This document shows, piece by piece, positions 47,399 to 55,865 of a DNA stretch of 64,000 nt. The notes beneath the pieces were generated by a model, which had not been told where the DNA came from, made no database searches, and worked only from the letters and a program-made list of their open reading frames with translations. Origin of the DNA: Bacteroidia bacterium. Its GTDB lineage: Bacteria; Bacteroidota; Bacteroidia; J057. The translations under genes and the position numbers were made by a program. The stretch is from assembly GCA_030430205.1 (NCBI GenBank), contig JAUIGE010000006.1, positions 1 to 64,000 on the forward strand, in the 5' to 3' direction. Every line of letters begins with the position of its first letter. The stretch's first letter is position 1.

Positions 47399-50300
47399 AT
47401 GAAAAAAGAACCCGACTACTCTTCAAACTTTGTTCTTCCCCAAGAGGCGGGGGGTAAACCAACCCCCCGTATCCGTTTTCTTCTTCCAAAAAGCCTGAAG
47501 GCTTTTTCCTGTTTGCTTATTTTTTTATTGAGCGTGAATGTGTCTTCCTTAAGGGCATCGAATACCGGGGAGGATGATCCGACCCGGACAGAAAATGGCC
47601 AAATCAGCGTATCTACAAACAGTGACTGGTTTATAACTGTGAGCTGGACAAGTTCTTTTACTTCTGGTTCCTGTGATTGTGGCGTTGACGAAAGGTTACT
47701 TGAAGCGTATTCTGGAGGGTATATATATGGAACCTCTGTAAGCTTTGAAGCCCGCATTGATGTAACGAATCTCCCGGGTGCCAACTCCGCAAAGATTGTC
47801 GTAGGGCCTGAATATAATAAAGATTGGTACATGAATCTCAGGACCCTGGGAGAGGATAAAAACGTGTTTGGAACCTGTGCAGTCAATTGTTCCCAAACGT
47901 TTTTTATAGGCAGTCGACCCAATCCGGTTATAGAAACGCCCCGTACGGTCCGAATCAAAAATCCCAAAAACGTGACCGCTTCTCAAACCAATCAGCAGGG
48001 CTCTCAGCTGAAGGCCATCAAAATACGTTGGGAAAAAGGATCCGATATCCCTGACTCGCTCATCTCCTACCGCGTATACCGGGATGGCGTACCCATTGCG
48101 GACTTAGCAGGCGATGAATATGAATACCTGGATACCCAACTGAGCCCGGGAACCAGCTATGTATATACCCTGAAGACCTTTATATCCCACCAGGATGGCA
48201 TAACGCTTTTTGATTTCAAGGGATGGGAAAAAGCCTCTACCGGCACCGATGCCACAGGCAAGACCCTCGCTCTGGACCTGGATGCCTCCGATGGTACATC
48301 AGCCAAGCATGTCAGGCTGACCTGGCCAGGAATGGCTACCTCCGTAGACAATTTTCGGCTGGAGCGCAAGCCCAGTGGAGGAAGCTATGAGGAAATCGCC
48401 ATTCTGAATAAAAATGCGACCAGCTATACCGACTCAGATCCCATTCCCGGATTTGCCTATAGCTATCAGCTATCGGCCCTGGACCCCAATGGAGCAACCA
48501 TTCAGGCCATCACGGACGATGGCCACCGCAAGCCCAATGGCATCATCAAAGGGAAAGTCATTTCCCGGGGTGGAGCAGGCGTACAAAATGTAACCCTTAC
48601 CGTCACCTATGATGGCAGCTTACCAACGGATAAAGCACCTGCAAATACGGCTTTTCTCCCGCCCTATACTATCCAGACAGATGTAGATGGCTATTATGAG
48701 GTGCGCAATATTTATTACTATGATAGCGCAAGATTTCAAATCACGCCCTCCTACCAAAGTCATGGATTCACGCCGGAAAAATCATTCCGCATCCTAGATG
48801 TAAGCAACAATACCCAAGCAGGGATTGATTTTACAGACACTACAGCTATTACCGTTGCTGGAAAAGTCAACTTTCGAGCACCTGATTTTTTTGGTGCCAC
48901 GGGTGACGATTGTGGAGTGGAAGGAGCGAAAGTGACTATCAATGGCACTGACTTTGGCATCCGCAGTGATGAAACGGGCTATTGGTCCTTTTCACTTTCT
49001 GATTCCGGCAACTATAGCTTCGAGGTTTCCTATTTGCAACATAGCTTTCAGACAAGCTCCCAGAATTTTGATATAGGATCAGATAAAACAAATATTGATT
49101 TCTTGGATATACAGGAAGACTCCATCGTCGTCCGTGTGCAGGATGCCTGCCAAAACCCCTTAGCTACTTTAGATTCATCAGAAACACCACAGATTCGCGT
49201 CATTCATAAAAATGGCCAGGCATGTTTTGATGGTCTATATCCCGTAAATGCCAATGGATTTGCGACCCTTGTCCTCCCTGCCTCGGAGTTTAAATTATCC
49301 GTGGATAATACCCCATCTGCCCCTCATCGAATCTTTGATGCGGCGCAGCGGGCACAGTTGGATACAGTCACCTTTGGTTTTGACCTGGGTAAACGCGATT
49401 CTGCGGTCGTATATTTATCAGATACTGTCTGGACCATCACACCTCCCAAAACACTCTCCACCCTGGATTCTGCTGGAAATCCCATTGTAATTCCTGGGGA
49501 TACCAGTTTGGTGATCACACGTGACTCCATGATGAAATCCCTGGACTGGCAGGCTGATTTCGTGTATTTTGGTTCCTTTGAGCTTATTGCACTTTGGGAA
49601 AATGCCGGGGCGGAGATATTCCTGGATTGTAACACATTGGGGGCTTCAACCGGAGATTCGGTCATTGTACTGGCTTCGGGCCAGACTTATCCCCTTGCCT
49701 TCCAGGTAAGAGATGCAGTGGCAGGCTGTGTGGTGGATACCGGTTCTATCAAAATCTGGGACTTTGCCAGCGACCGGGAAAATAGTCCGTTGACGATTCC
49801 TATTCAAAATGGTCTTGCATTTTATGAAATGACGCCCGGCACCCCCAATGTAGCATCGGGCGGCGCCCATCCTTACCAAAAATACCTATATCTTGAAACT
49901 ACTGCAGGCGCCCGCAGCAGTGACCCCAGTGAGTGGTGGGCTATGGTCACAGGTGCCAAACAGCTCACCCCTACTTTTACCAGTCGTTCACCTGAGTTTC
50001 CCACTCTCGTGGTTCATGATCCTCCCGGCGACAACAGTTATTCATGGGTTGAAAAGGGCTCCACCTACCGTTCTTTTGAGAATACCTCCTATGAAATCTC
50101 GGGCTCTGGTGGGGTGTACACGGATTTGACACTAGGTATTGCGCTCAAAACGCCTTTCTTTGATAACAAAGTAGGGATACATTGGAAATTTGAACTCAAC
50201 GTGGGCAGAGAAAATTTCTTCAATTCACAGTATGAGTCCAATGTGACCTTCACAGAGACTTTTTCCACTTCTGATGATCCGCTGTTTACCGGTCATGACG

Positions 50301-53300
50301 GAGATGTCTACATCGGAAAAGCCACCAATCAACAATTTGCTGTCGCAAAGGTACTTAGCTACAACCAGTCTGCCAGCTGTGAAGCGGATGTCTCTGATGA
50401 GCCTGCCATGTATGTAACAGGCATAGCGTCAACCTTTATTTATACCGAAAAGCATGTCAAAAATGTATTGATCCCTCAGATTGTGTACCTGGATTCTATA
50501 TTGAGAAGACAAGCCAGAAAAACAACTGACGCTGCGCAAAGAAAAATTCTGATATCGGAAGCAGATTCTTTCGGAATGGACGCATCTAACTGGCGCAATA
50601 TCGTCATCGAGGTGGATTCGGCCCGGGGACCACACGCCCAACAGGTTGAAAACATTTCCTTTAGTGCTGGTGCGACCTATGAAAAAGTGGTAGAGGTAGA
50701 CAGTACGATAGGCGGCAGTTACTTATTTACCAACTTTGTGGATTTGGAAACTTCTATCGGTGCGAAATTGGAAGTAGATGGAGGAGGCTGGTTAGATAAT
50801 ACCGCAGGCTTTGCCTTCAAAGCGCGACATTCATTTACCAAAGATAAAGGGGAAGATTCAACAAAATCCTTCAAGGTAGGCTATAAATTTGCGGACAAAG
50901 ACATAGGAGATTTCTTCAGTGTAAATGTCAAAAAGGACCTTCTTTTTGGTGTGCCAGCCTTTGAATTATATGCCGGGACCAGTAGCTGTCCCCATGAAGA
51001 CGGAACGCAGCCGCGTGATGCCGCGCGATTGGAGATTCTCCCACCCGTACTCAATGATATACCCAATGGAGGCACAGGCATCTATACGGCTTACCTGACC
51101 AATGAAAGTGAAAGCCAGGAGGCACGGGAGTACCATGTGCGGGTCATCCCCCAAACCAACCCGCTGGGGGCAGTTGTCAAAGTCGGCGGACGTATCATCA
51201 ATAATACATCAGCCTCCTTCTTCCTGGATCCCTTTCAGACAGCTGAAGTCGTCCTTACTGTGGAGCAGGGCCCATCAGCCGCCAACTACGAGGACATCGC
51301 TGTCATGATGTACCCTCCCTGCGAGTATGAATTGTGGGAAAATAACGGCAACCTGACCAGTGGAGATACGGTCTGGATCAGTGCCAATTTTCAAAGTGAA
51401 TGTACCAACATATCCCTCAATGAACCCGTTCAGGGCTGGCTTGTTAATGGAAATAGCAATAACAGCTTGCTTTTTGACCTCGCGGGCTACGATCTCAACA
51501 ATCCTTATTTTGAGAGCGTCACCATCGAATATAAACCCAATGGTCAGGGATGGCTTGATGGTCCCACCATCCTCCGGGAGGATATCACAAATACGCTTTA
51601 TACTTACCTCCTGGATGTAAGTGGTTACTCGGATGGAGCTTATACCGTAAGAGCAAGAGCCAACTGCGGTTCGGGCAAAGGGAAGACCTATTCTTCTGCT
51701 ATCAGCGGCATCATTGACCGCAACTCTATCGGGCCCTTTGGGACCCCTACTCCATCTGATGGATTCCTGCGCCTGGGGCAGGATATCTCTGTCACTTTTG
51801 ATAAAAACATCGACTGTGGATTCACTGACCCCAGCCCCACCTATCCTGTTGAGATCAGTCTGATGCGTAGCGATGACAGTACCTTTATTCCCCTGACCAT
51901 TCAGTGTTCAGAGAATGAAGACCGCATTATCCTTGTCCCTACGATTGATCTTTTCAGTATGCCTGAACTGGAAAATGTACTGCTGGTAGCTTCTGTTTTG
52001 GGCATACAAGACGACCAGGGCAATCGCCAGGATTACCCTATCTCCTGGGCATTTATCGTCAATGCAAGTCCCGTAAACTGGGACCCTGACACGCTGAATA
52101 TTGCCTTAGCTGCAGGTTTTGAACATACCATCAGCAGTACCCTGAAGAATACTTCTGTACGCAGTAAAGCATTTACCATCGAGAAATATCCAACATGGCT
52201 GACCCCTACAATCCTATCAGGCGCTGTGCTGTCCGATGGAGAGTATGAAATCAATTTTCTGGTTGATCCAGGCTTGCCGGTAGGGATGTATACTGATACC
52301 GTAGTAGCCATGATCAATGGCTGGCCAGAACACCTCATTATCAATTATGAGGCATTGGCTGTACCGCCTAACTGGAACGTGGACGCCGGAAAGTACAGCT
52401 ATTCGATGAACATGGTCCTCGCTTTCAGTCTGGATCAAAGCGACACCAATCTTTCCCGCGATGAGCGTGACCTCGTGGCCGCCATCTACAATGGAGAAAT
52501 CAGGGGCGTTGCCCAGCTGGAGTATGTCTCACGATTCAACAAATACCTGGCTTTCCTGACGGTATTCTCTGACATCCCCGCCAATGAAGAGCTTTCATTT
52601 AGCTTATGGAGAGCTTCCTCCGGGGTGGAATATATCGCCAAGGAGACCTATTTCTTTGCCAGTGAGCAAATATACGGGCAGATCAACAATCCTGAAATCC
52701 TGCATACAGATGGCGTTTTCCAGCTTGTTCCACTCCAGCAAGGCTGGAATTGGGTATCCCTCAATGTGGACAATGCCGATATGACCATCAACAACCTGCT
52801 CAATTCGCTGGGTTCTCCTGAGGTAGGCAACAATATCACAGTCAAGCGCAAAGACGGCCAAACCGCCACCTATACCCAGATCGCTACGCCGATCATCTAC
52901 GCCAACCAATGGTCCGGAAACCTGACCCAATTGGACAATAAGCAGGCATATTTGATCCACCTGTCCCATGCGCCGGACACCTTGCGCATACCTGGAAAGC
53001 CCATCACGACCTATTCCAACATTGATGTCCTCAGCGGATGGAACTGGATTGGCTTTCAGCCCCAAACGGCTCAGCCGATTGGCGATGCGCTGAGCTCCCT
53101 CAACCTCAGAAATCTTGACCTGCTCAAAGGCCAACAGGCCTTCAGCCAGTACCACAAAGGCACCGATACCTGGTTTGGTCCGCTCCGGTTTATGGAGCCC
53201 GGCAAGGGCTATAAGCTCAAGCTAAAAGATGGACAGACCTACAATGACCTGACTTACAGCCGGTTGGGACTAAAAGATTTTGTGGTGGACCATACGAAGT

Positions 53301-53962
53301 ATGAGAGTAGTATGACGCTGATAGCTAGTATTGGCGAGTTGGCAGTCGGCAGTGGGCAGGAAACAGTTGGCAGTTGGCAGTTGGCAGGAGGAAGTACACT
53401 GCCAACTGAAGACTGGATACTGAAGACTAAAGACCGCCTACTGGTTGGTGCTTTCATCGATGATACGTGCCGAGGCTATGGCTTTGTGGAGTATGTGCCG
53501 TTTCTGGAGGAATACCGGGTGATTTTTAGCTTGCAGGGCAATGCTTCGGATATTGGGCGCAAGTTGACTTTCAAAGTCTATGATACGCAAAGCGGGCAGG
53601 AGTTTATTTCTGACAAAATGGAAGAGGTCTACATCACGGATCGCATTCTGGGCGAAATGATGGAGCCTTTTGTGCTCTTCGAGCGCCTGGAGCTGCCGGA
53701 GGCAGGCTACTTCCTGGAGCAGAATTATCCGAATCCTTATGATTCGAAGACGACGATCCGCTTTATCCTGCCTGAGGCAGGTCTGGTGAAGCTGACCGTC
53801 TATGATCAGATGGGTAAAATCGTAAAGGTTTTAGTCAATGAAGATTTGAGCGCTGGTGAGCATACGGCCATCTTTGAGGCGGAAAACCTCCCGGCTGGTG
53901 TCTACCACTATACGATTGAGGCCGGTGAATTTCGGGCGAGTCGGAAGATGGTGAAGATGTAG
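47399..53962 (+). CDS. Giant T9SS-secreted surface protein, paralogue 5
   Basis: 2187 residues. An n-region of about 35 residues (EAGGKPTPRIRF) precedes the signal-peptide core; cleavage is near LRAS (about 53). Head about 54-190 with CDC and GTCAVNC cysteines; two Fn3-like domains, the first with a longer insert (SHQDGITLFDFKGWEKA); transthyretin-like domains; beta-rich centre with HDPPGDNSYSW; Ig-like domain (PTPSDGFLRLGQ); modules A, B, B', A'; sorting domain in the last 87 residues, ending KMVKM. The centre groups with copies 1 and 4 up to PPNW (about 52,375), then switches to copy 2-like modules (MVLAFSLDQSD, SDIPANEE). A' carries an in-frame palindromic insertion, longer than that of copy 2. 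It is the clearest chimaera in the array. Confidence 0.9.
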   Translation: MKKEPDYSSNFVLPQEAGGKPTPRIRFLLPKSLKAFSCLLIFLLSVNVSSLRASNTGEDDPTRTENGQISVSTNSDWFITVSWTSSFTSGSCDCGVDERLLEAYSGGYIYGTSVSFEARIDVTNLPGANSAKIVVGPEYNKDWYMNLRTLGEDKNVFGTCAVNCSQTFFIGSRPNPVIETPRTVRIKNPKNVTASQTNQQGSQLKAIKIRWEKGSDIPDSLISYRVYRDGVPIADLAGDEYEYLDTQLSPGTSYVYTLKTFISHQDGITLFDFKGWEKASTGTDATGKTLALDLDASDGTSAKHVRLTWPGMATSVDNFRLERKPSGGSYEEIAILNKNATSYTDSDPIPGFAYSYQLSALDPNGATIQAITDDGHRKPNGIIKGKVISRGGAGVQNVTLTVTYDGSLPTDKAPANTAFLPPYTIQTDVDGYYEVRNIYYYDSARFQITPSYQSHGFTPEKSFRILDVSNNTQAGIDFTDTTAITVAGKVNFRAPDFFGATGDDCGVEGAKVTINGTDFGIRSDETGYWSFSLSDSGNYSFEVSYLQHSFQTSSQNFDIGSDKTNIDFLDIQEDSIVVRVQDACQNPLATLDSSETPQIRVIHKNGQACFDGLYPVNANGFATLVLPASEFKLSVDNTPSAPHRIFDAAQRAQLDTVTFGFDLGKRDSAVVYLSDTVWTITPPKTLSTLDSAGNPIVIPGDTSLVITRDSMMKSLDWQADFVYFGSFELIALWENAGAEIFLDCNTLGASTGDSVIVLASGQTYPLAFQVRDAVAGCVVDTGSIKIWDFASDRENSPLTIPIQNGLAFYEMTPGTPNVASGGAHPYQKYLYLETTAGARSSDPSEWWAMVTGAKQLTPTFTSRSPEFPTLVVHDPPGDNSYSWVEKGSTYRSFENTSYEISGSGGVYTDLTLGIALKTPFFDNKVGIHWKFELNVGRENFFNSQYESNVTFTETFSTSDDPLFTGHDGDVYIGKATNQQFAVAKVLSYNQSASCEADVSDEPAMYVTGIASTFIYTEKHVKNVLIPQIVYLDSILRRQARKTTDAAQRKILISEADSFGMDASNWRNIVIEVDSARGPHAQQVENISFSAGATYEKVVEVDSTIGGSYLFTNFVDLETSIGAKLEVDGGGWLDNTAGFAFKARHSFTKDKGEDSTKSFKVGYKFADKDIGDFFSVNVKKDLLFGVPAFELYAGTSSCPHEDGTQPRDAARLEILPPVLNDIPNGGTGIYTAYLTNESESQEAREYHVRVIPQTNPLGAVVKVGGRIINNTSASFFLDPFQTAEVVLTVEQGPSAANYEDIAVMMYPPCEYELWENNGNLTSGDTVWISANFQSECTNISLNEPVQGWLVNGNSNNSLLFDLAGYDLNNPYFESVTIEYKPNGQGWLDGPTILREDITNTLYTYLLDVSGYSDGAYTVRARANCGSGKGKTYSSAISGIIDRNSIGPFGTPTPSDGFLRLGQDISVTFDKNIDCGFTDPSPTYPVEISLMRSDDSTFIPLTIQCSENEDRIILVPTIDLFSMPELENVLLVASVLGIQDDQGNRQDYPISWAFIVNASPVNWDPDTLNIALAAGFEHTISSTLKNTSVRSKAFTIEKYPTWLTPTILSGAVLSDGEYEINFLVDPGLPVGMYTDTVVAMINGWPEHLIINYEALAVPPNWNVDAGKYSYSMNMVLAFSLDQSDTNLSRDERDLVAAIYNGEIRGVAQLEYVSRFNKYLAFLTVFSDIPANEELSFSLWRASSGVEYIAKETYFFASEQIYGQINNPEILHTDGVFQLVPLQQGWNWVSLNVDNADMTINNLLNSLGSPEVGNNITVKRKDGQTATYTQIATPIIYANQWSGNLTQLDNKQAYLIHLSHAPDTLRIPGKPITTYSNIDVLSGWNWIGFQPQTAQPIGDALSSLNLRNLDLLKGQQAFSQYHKGTDTWFGPLRFMEPGKGYKLKLKDGQTYNDLTYSRLGLKDFVVDHTKYESSMTLIASIGELAVGSGQETVGSWQLAGGSTLPTEDWILKTKDRLLVGAFIDDTCRGYGFVEYVPFLEEYRVIFSLQGNASDIGRKLTFKVYDTQSGQEFISDKMEEVYITDRILGEMMEPFVLFERLELPEAGYFLEQNYPNPYDSKTTIRFILPEAGLVKLTVYDQMGKIVKVLVNEDLSAGEHTAIFEAENLPAGVYHYTIEAGEFRASRKMVKM
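47448..47469 (+). other. Coding G/C hairpin early in giant gene 5
   Basis: Perfect 8-bp stem cggggggt / accccccg with a 6-nt loop, 50-71 nt after the start codon, encoding GGKPTPR ahead of the signal-peptide core. Very stable for this AT-rich genome and could slow early translation. Confidence 0.6.
53332..53440 (+). repeat. In-frame palindromic insertion in giant gene 5
   Basis: Three overlapping copies of CAGTTGG at a 7-bp period (53364-53385) with the inverted GCCAACTG at 53401-53408, all translated in frame (VGSWQLAGGSTLP). It lies at the same alignment position as the insertion in giant gene 2, but is longer. Confidence 0.7.
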
Positions 53963-53990
53963 GGAGGCGGGACGGCGAGAGGCGGGAGGC

Positions 53991-54032
53991 GAGAGTAGAG
54001 AACAGAGAGTAGAGAACAGAGAGTAGAGAGCA
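53991..54032. repeat. Three tandem copies of a 14-bp unit
   Basis: gagagtagagaaca twice and gagagtagagagca once, between the giant gene 5 stop and its terminator. The 3' flanks of giants 3 and 4 have related gaggcgggaagcg words at the same place. Confidence 0.8.
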
Positions 54033-54077
54033 GAGAGGATAAAGGGATTTTAGGGTCCTTTTGTCCTCTCTTTTTTT
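54032..54077 (+). terminator. Terminator of giant gene 5
   Basis: agaggataaaggga pairs with tccttttgtcctct around an 8- to 9-nt loop, followed by seven T. Homologous to the terminator after giant gene 4. Confidence 0.9.
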
Positions 54078-54212
54078 GGGGTTTGATGATAGGGGAAAGG
54101 TTGAAAATGTTGATTAAAAATAATAACATTTCCGACTGCCTCTCATCCCTGGGTTTTGGGCCTGTCGGCACAGTTGGTCGTTTTCTGGAATTTTTGGATA
54201 TTGATGGTAAAT

Positions 54213-54322
54213 CCCCCCCAAAAAAAACACAAACCCCATGAAAAAGTCCCTACTCCTCATTTCTCTCAGCCTTTGGGCTTCCATCGCATTTTGCCAAACG
54301 CATATCACCGAACTGGAAAAAA
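54213..54322 (+). repeat. Duplicated leader and signal-peptide cassette, copy 1
   Basis: C7 and A8 homopolymers, an aaacccc segment, the start codon and the first 27-28 codons. Almost identical to 54824-54932 apart from tract lengths and a few bases. After the cassette the two proteins are unrelated. Confidence 0.85.
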
Positions 54323-54792
54323 TAGATTTTAAACAAAATAGTATTGATCTAATGGAACATAAAAAGTTTCCCAATACTAAAAACACCCTATTAGTTAGAA
54401 CAGACTTTTCAAATGATGCTAAATGGAAAGAACTGTGTGACTCAATACTCAATTCTTACCCGGCTCAATTTAAAGCCATTTGTCCATTTTTTTTGAATGA
54501 TTCCAGTTATGAGAAATTGGATTTAGGTTTGCTTAAATCGCTGATCCCTGAGGACTGGAACCACTCGTTTTTGTTCATTGTAGATGAAAAAACAATGAGT
54601 CATACTTCTCATCCCATTCTATGTGTGAATATGTTCAAATCTGGAGCCATATTTAGACTAACCCCTAAAGCGATGTTGGATGTTGATTCTAACTTGAGTA
54701 CCGTAAATGTTGATTTTGAAGATTTTATGAGAGATACTGATGCTGAAGGGATTTACCATGGGATAGATCTTAATCTACCATGGAAGGAATAA
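54238..54792 (+). CDS. Secreted DUF6924-like protein
   Basis: 184 residues. The signal peptide (1-20, ending AFCQ) is identical to that of the next gene. The mature domain has the pattern I associate with DUF6924: NTLLVRTDFSNDAKWKELC near the start, then HSFLFIVDEKTMSH, IFRLTPKAMLDVDSNLS, VNVDFEDFM and GIYHG at the end. Family members I know of are cytoplasmic, so the signal peptide is unusual and fits acquisition of an export cassette. Function of the family is unknown. Preceded by homopolymeric C7/A8 in the leader and followed 55 bp later by the MORN/TPR gene in the same orientation. Confidence 0.75.
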   Translation: MKKSLLLISLSLWASIAFCQTHITELEKIDFKQNSIDLMEHKKFPNTKNTLLVRTDFSNDAKWKELCDSILNSYPAQFKAICPFFLNDSSYEKLDLGLLKSLIPEDWNHSFLFIVDEKTMSHTSHPILCVNMFKSGAIFRLTPKAMLDVDSNLSTVNVDFEDFMRDTDAEGIYHGIDLNLPWKE

Positions 54793-54823
54793 AAGCAAAA
54801 AAAGCTATTGGTTATAACCTCAT

Positions 54824-54932
54824 CCCCCCCCCAAAAAAACAAACCCCATGAAAAAGTCCCTACTCCTCATTTCTCTCAGCCTTTGGGCTTCCATCGCATT
54901 TTGCCAAGCACATATCACCGAACTGGAAAGAG
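54824..54932 (+). repeat. Duplicated leader and signal-peptide cassette, copy 2
   Basis: C9 and A7 homopolymers, then the same aaacccc, start codon and signal-peptide codons as 54213-54322. The differing C-run lengths show that the tract slips. Confidence 0.85.
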
Positions 54933-55753
54933 TTGAAGGACTCTGGACTATGAAAGGTGAGGCAAAACCCTATACTGGTGACTTTCAAGAAACCTTTGAG
55001 GATGGACGGATAAAAGGGACAGGAACGCTTGTTGACGGGCAACTTGAAGGGCTACGAATTCAATATTTCCCAAATGGAAATAAAAGAACAGAATATATGT
55101 ACAAAGGCGGATATCCGCATGGAACGGCAAAAGAGTATGATGAAAATGGGACTTTAAGACAGATTGGAGATTTTGTCAATAAGAAGGAATCTGGAGCCTG
55201 GATAATATATTACCCATCTGGTGAAAAGCATGTTGAGTCAACTTTTATTGATGGGGTTCAGCAAGGAAAATATTCGGAGTACGCGGAAAACGGAAAACTT
55301 CTGGTGCAGTATTATTTCATAGATGGACAAGCCCGTTATTCACCAGAATTCATGGAATATTCAAGTCAGGCTCTTCAATTAAGTAGAGATTTTAAAAATG
55401 AAGATGCCATCAAACTTTACGACAAGGCAATTGAAATAAATCCGACTGTAGCGCAAGCTTATTTTAACAGAGGAGTATGCAAGGGGAATATTTTTGACTT
55501 TGAAGGAGCCATCGCAGATTATGACATTGCGATCGATCTGAATCCCAAATACATGGAAGCATACGGAAATAGAGGGAGCGCCAAAATCAATATGTACACA
55601 AGCAAAGGGACCTTAACCCTTAGCCCTGAACAAGCTGCGAGTGCTTGTGAAGATTTTTATACAGCAAAGGATTTGGGTGATACTTCCATTGGAACAGAGG
55701 ACATGATTTATTTATACTGTAAGAAAAATAAGCCAAAGAAGAAGAGGGAATAG
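54848..55753 (+). CDS. Secreted MORN-repeat and TPR protein
   Basis: 301 residues. Signal peptide 1-20 (AFCQ end), shared with the previous gene. Residues about 40-165 form MORN-like repeats (FEDGRIKGTGTLVDGQLEG, YFPNGNKRTEYMYKGGYPHG, YDENGTLRQIGDF, YYPSGEKHVESTFIDG) of the YwqK-like type. Residues about 170-285 contain two TPRs (AIKLYDKAIEINPTVAQAYF, AIADYDIAIDLNPKYMEAYG) and a partial third (ACEDFYTAKDLGD). MORN and TPR domains both bind proteins, so an envelope scaffold role is likely. Such proteins are often annotated as YwqK-family antitoxins, but nothing here supports a toxin-antitoxin pair. Confidence 0.82.
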   Translation: MKKSLLLISLSLWASIAFCQAHITELERVEGLWTMKGEAKPYTGDFQETFEDGRIKGTGTLVDGQLEGLRIQYFPNGNKRTEYMYKGGYPHGTAKEYDENGTLRQIGDFVNKKESGAWIIYYPSGEKHVESTFIDGVQQGKYSEYAENGKLLVQYYFIDGQARYSPEFMEYSSQALQLSRDFKNEDAIKLYDKAIEINPTVAQAYFNRGVCKGNIFDFEGAIADYDIAIDLNPKYMEAYGNRGSAKINMYTSKGTLTLSPEQAASACEDFYTAKDLGDTSIGTEDMIYLYCKKNKPKKKRE

Positions 55754-55865
55754 GGTTTTCCCATAAAAACCCATTTTCCCATAAGAATTGCATTTTTGCA
55801 CCATAACGGCATTTGGTGTTGATTAATTTGGTTCATCGAGATCTTTAGTGGAATCACTAAAAAGG

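Noticed and set aside
15070-53962. Giants as pore-forming (MACPF-like) toxins
   Set aside because: The expected Y/W-G-T/S-H signature is not present; the beta-rich centre alone is not evidence.
54848-55753. MORN protein as half of a toxin-antitoxin pair with the preceding gene
   Set aside because: Both are exported and the neighbour is DUF6924-like, with no toxin features; the YwqK label alone is weak.
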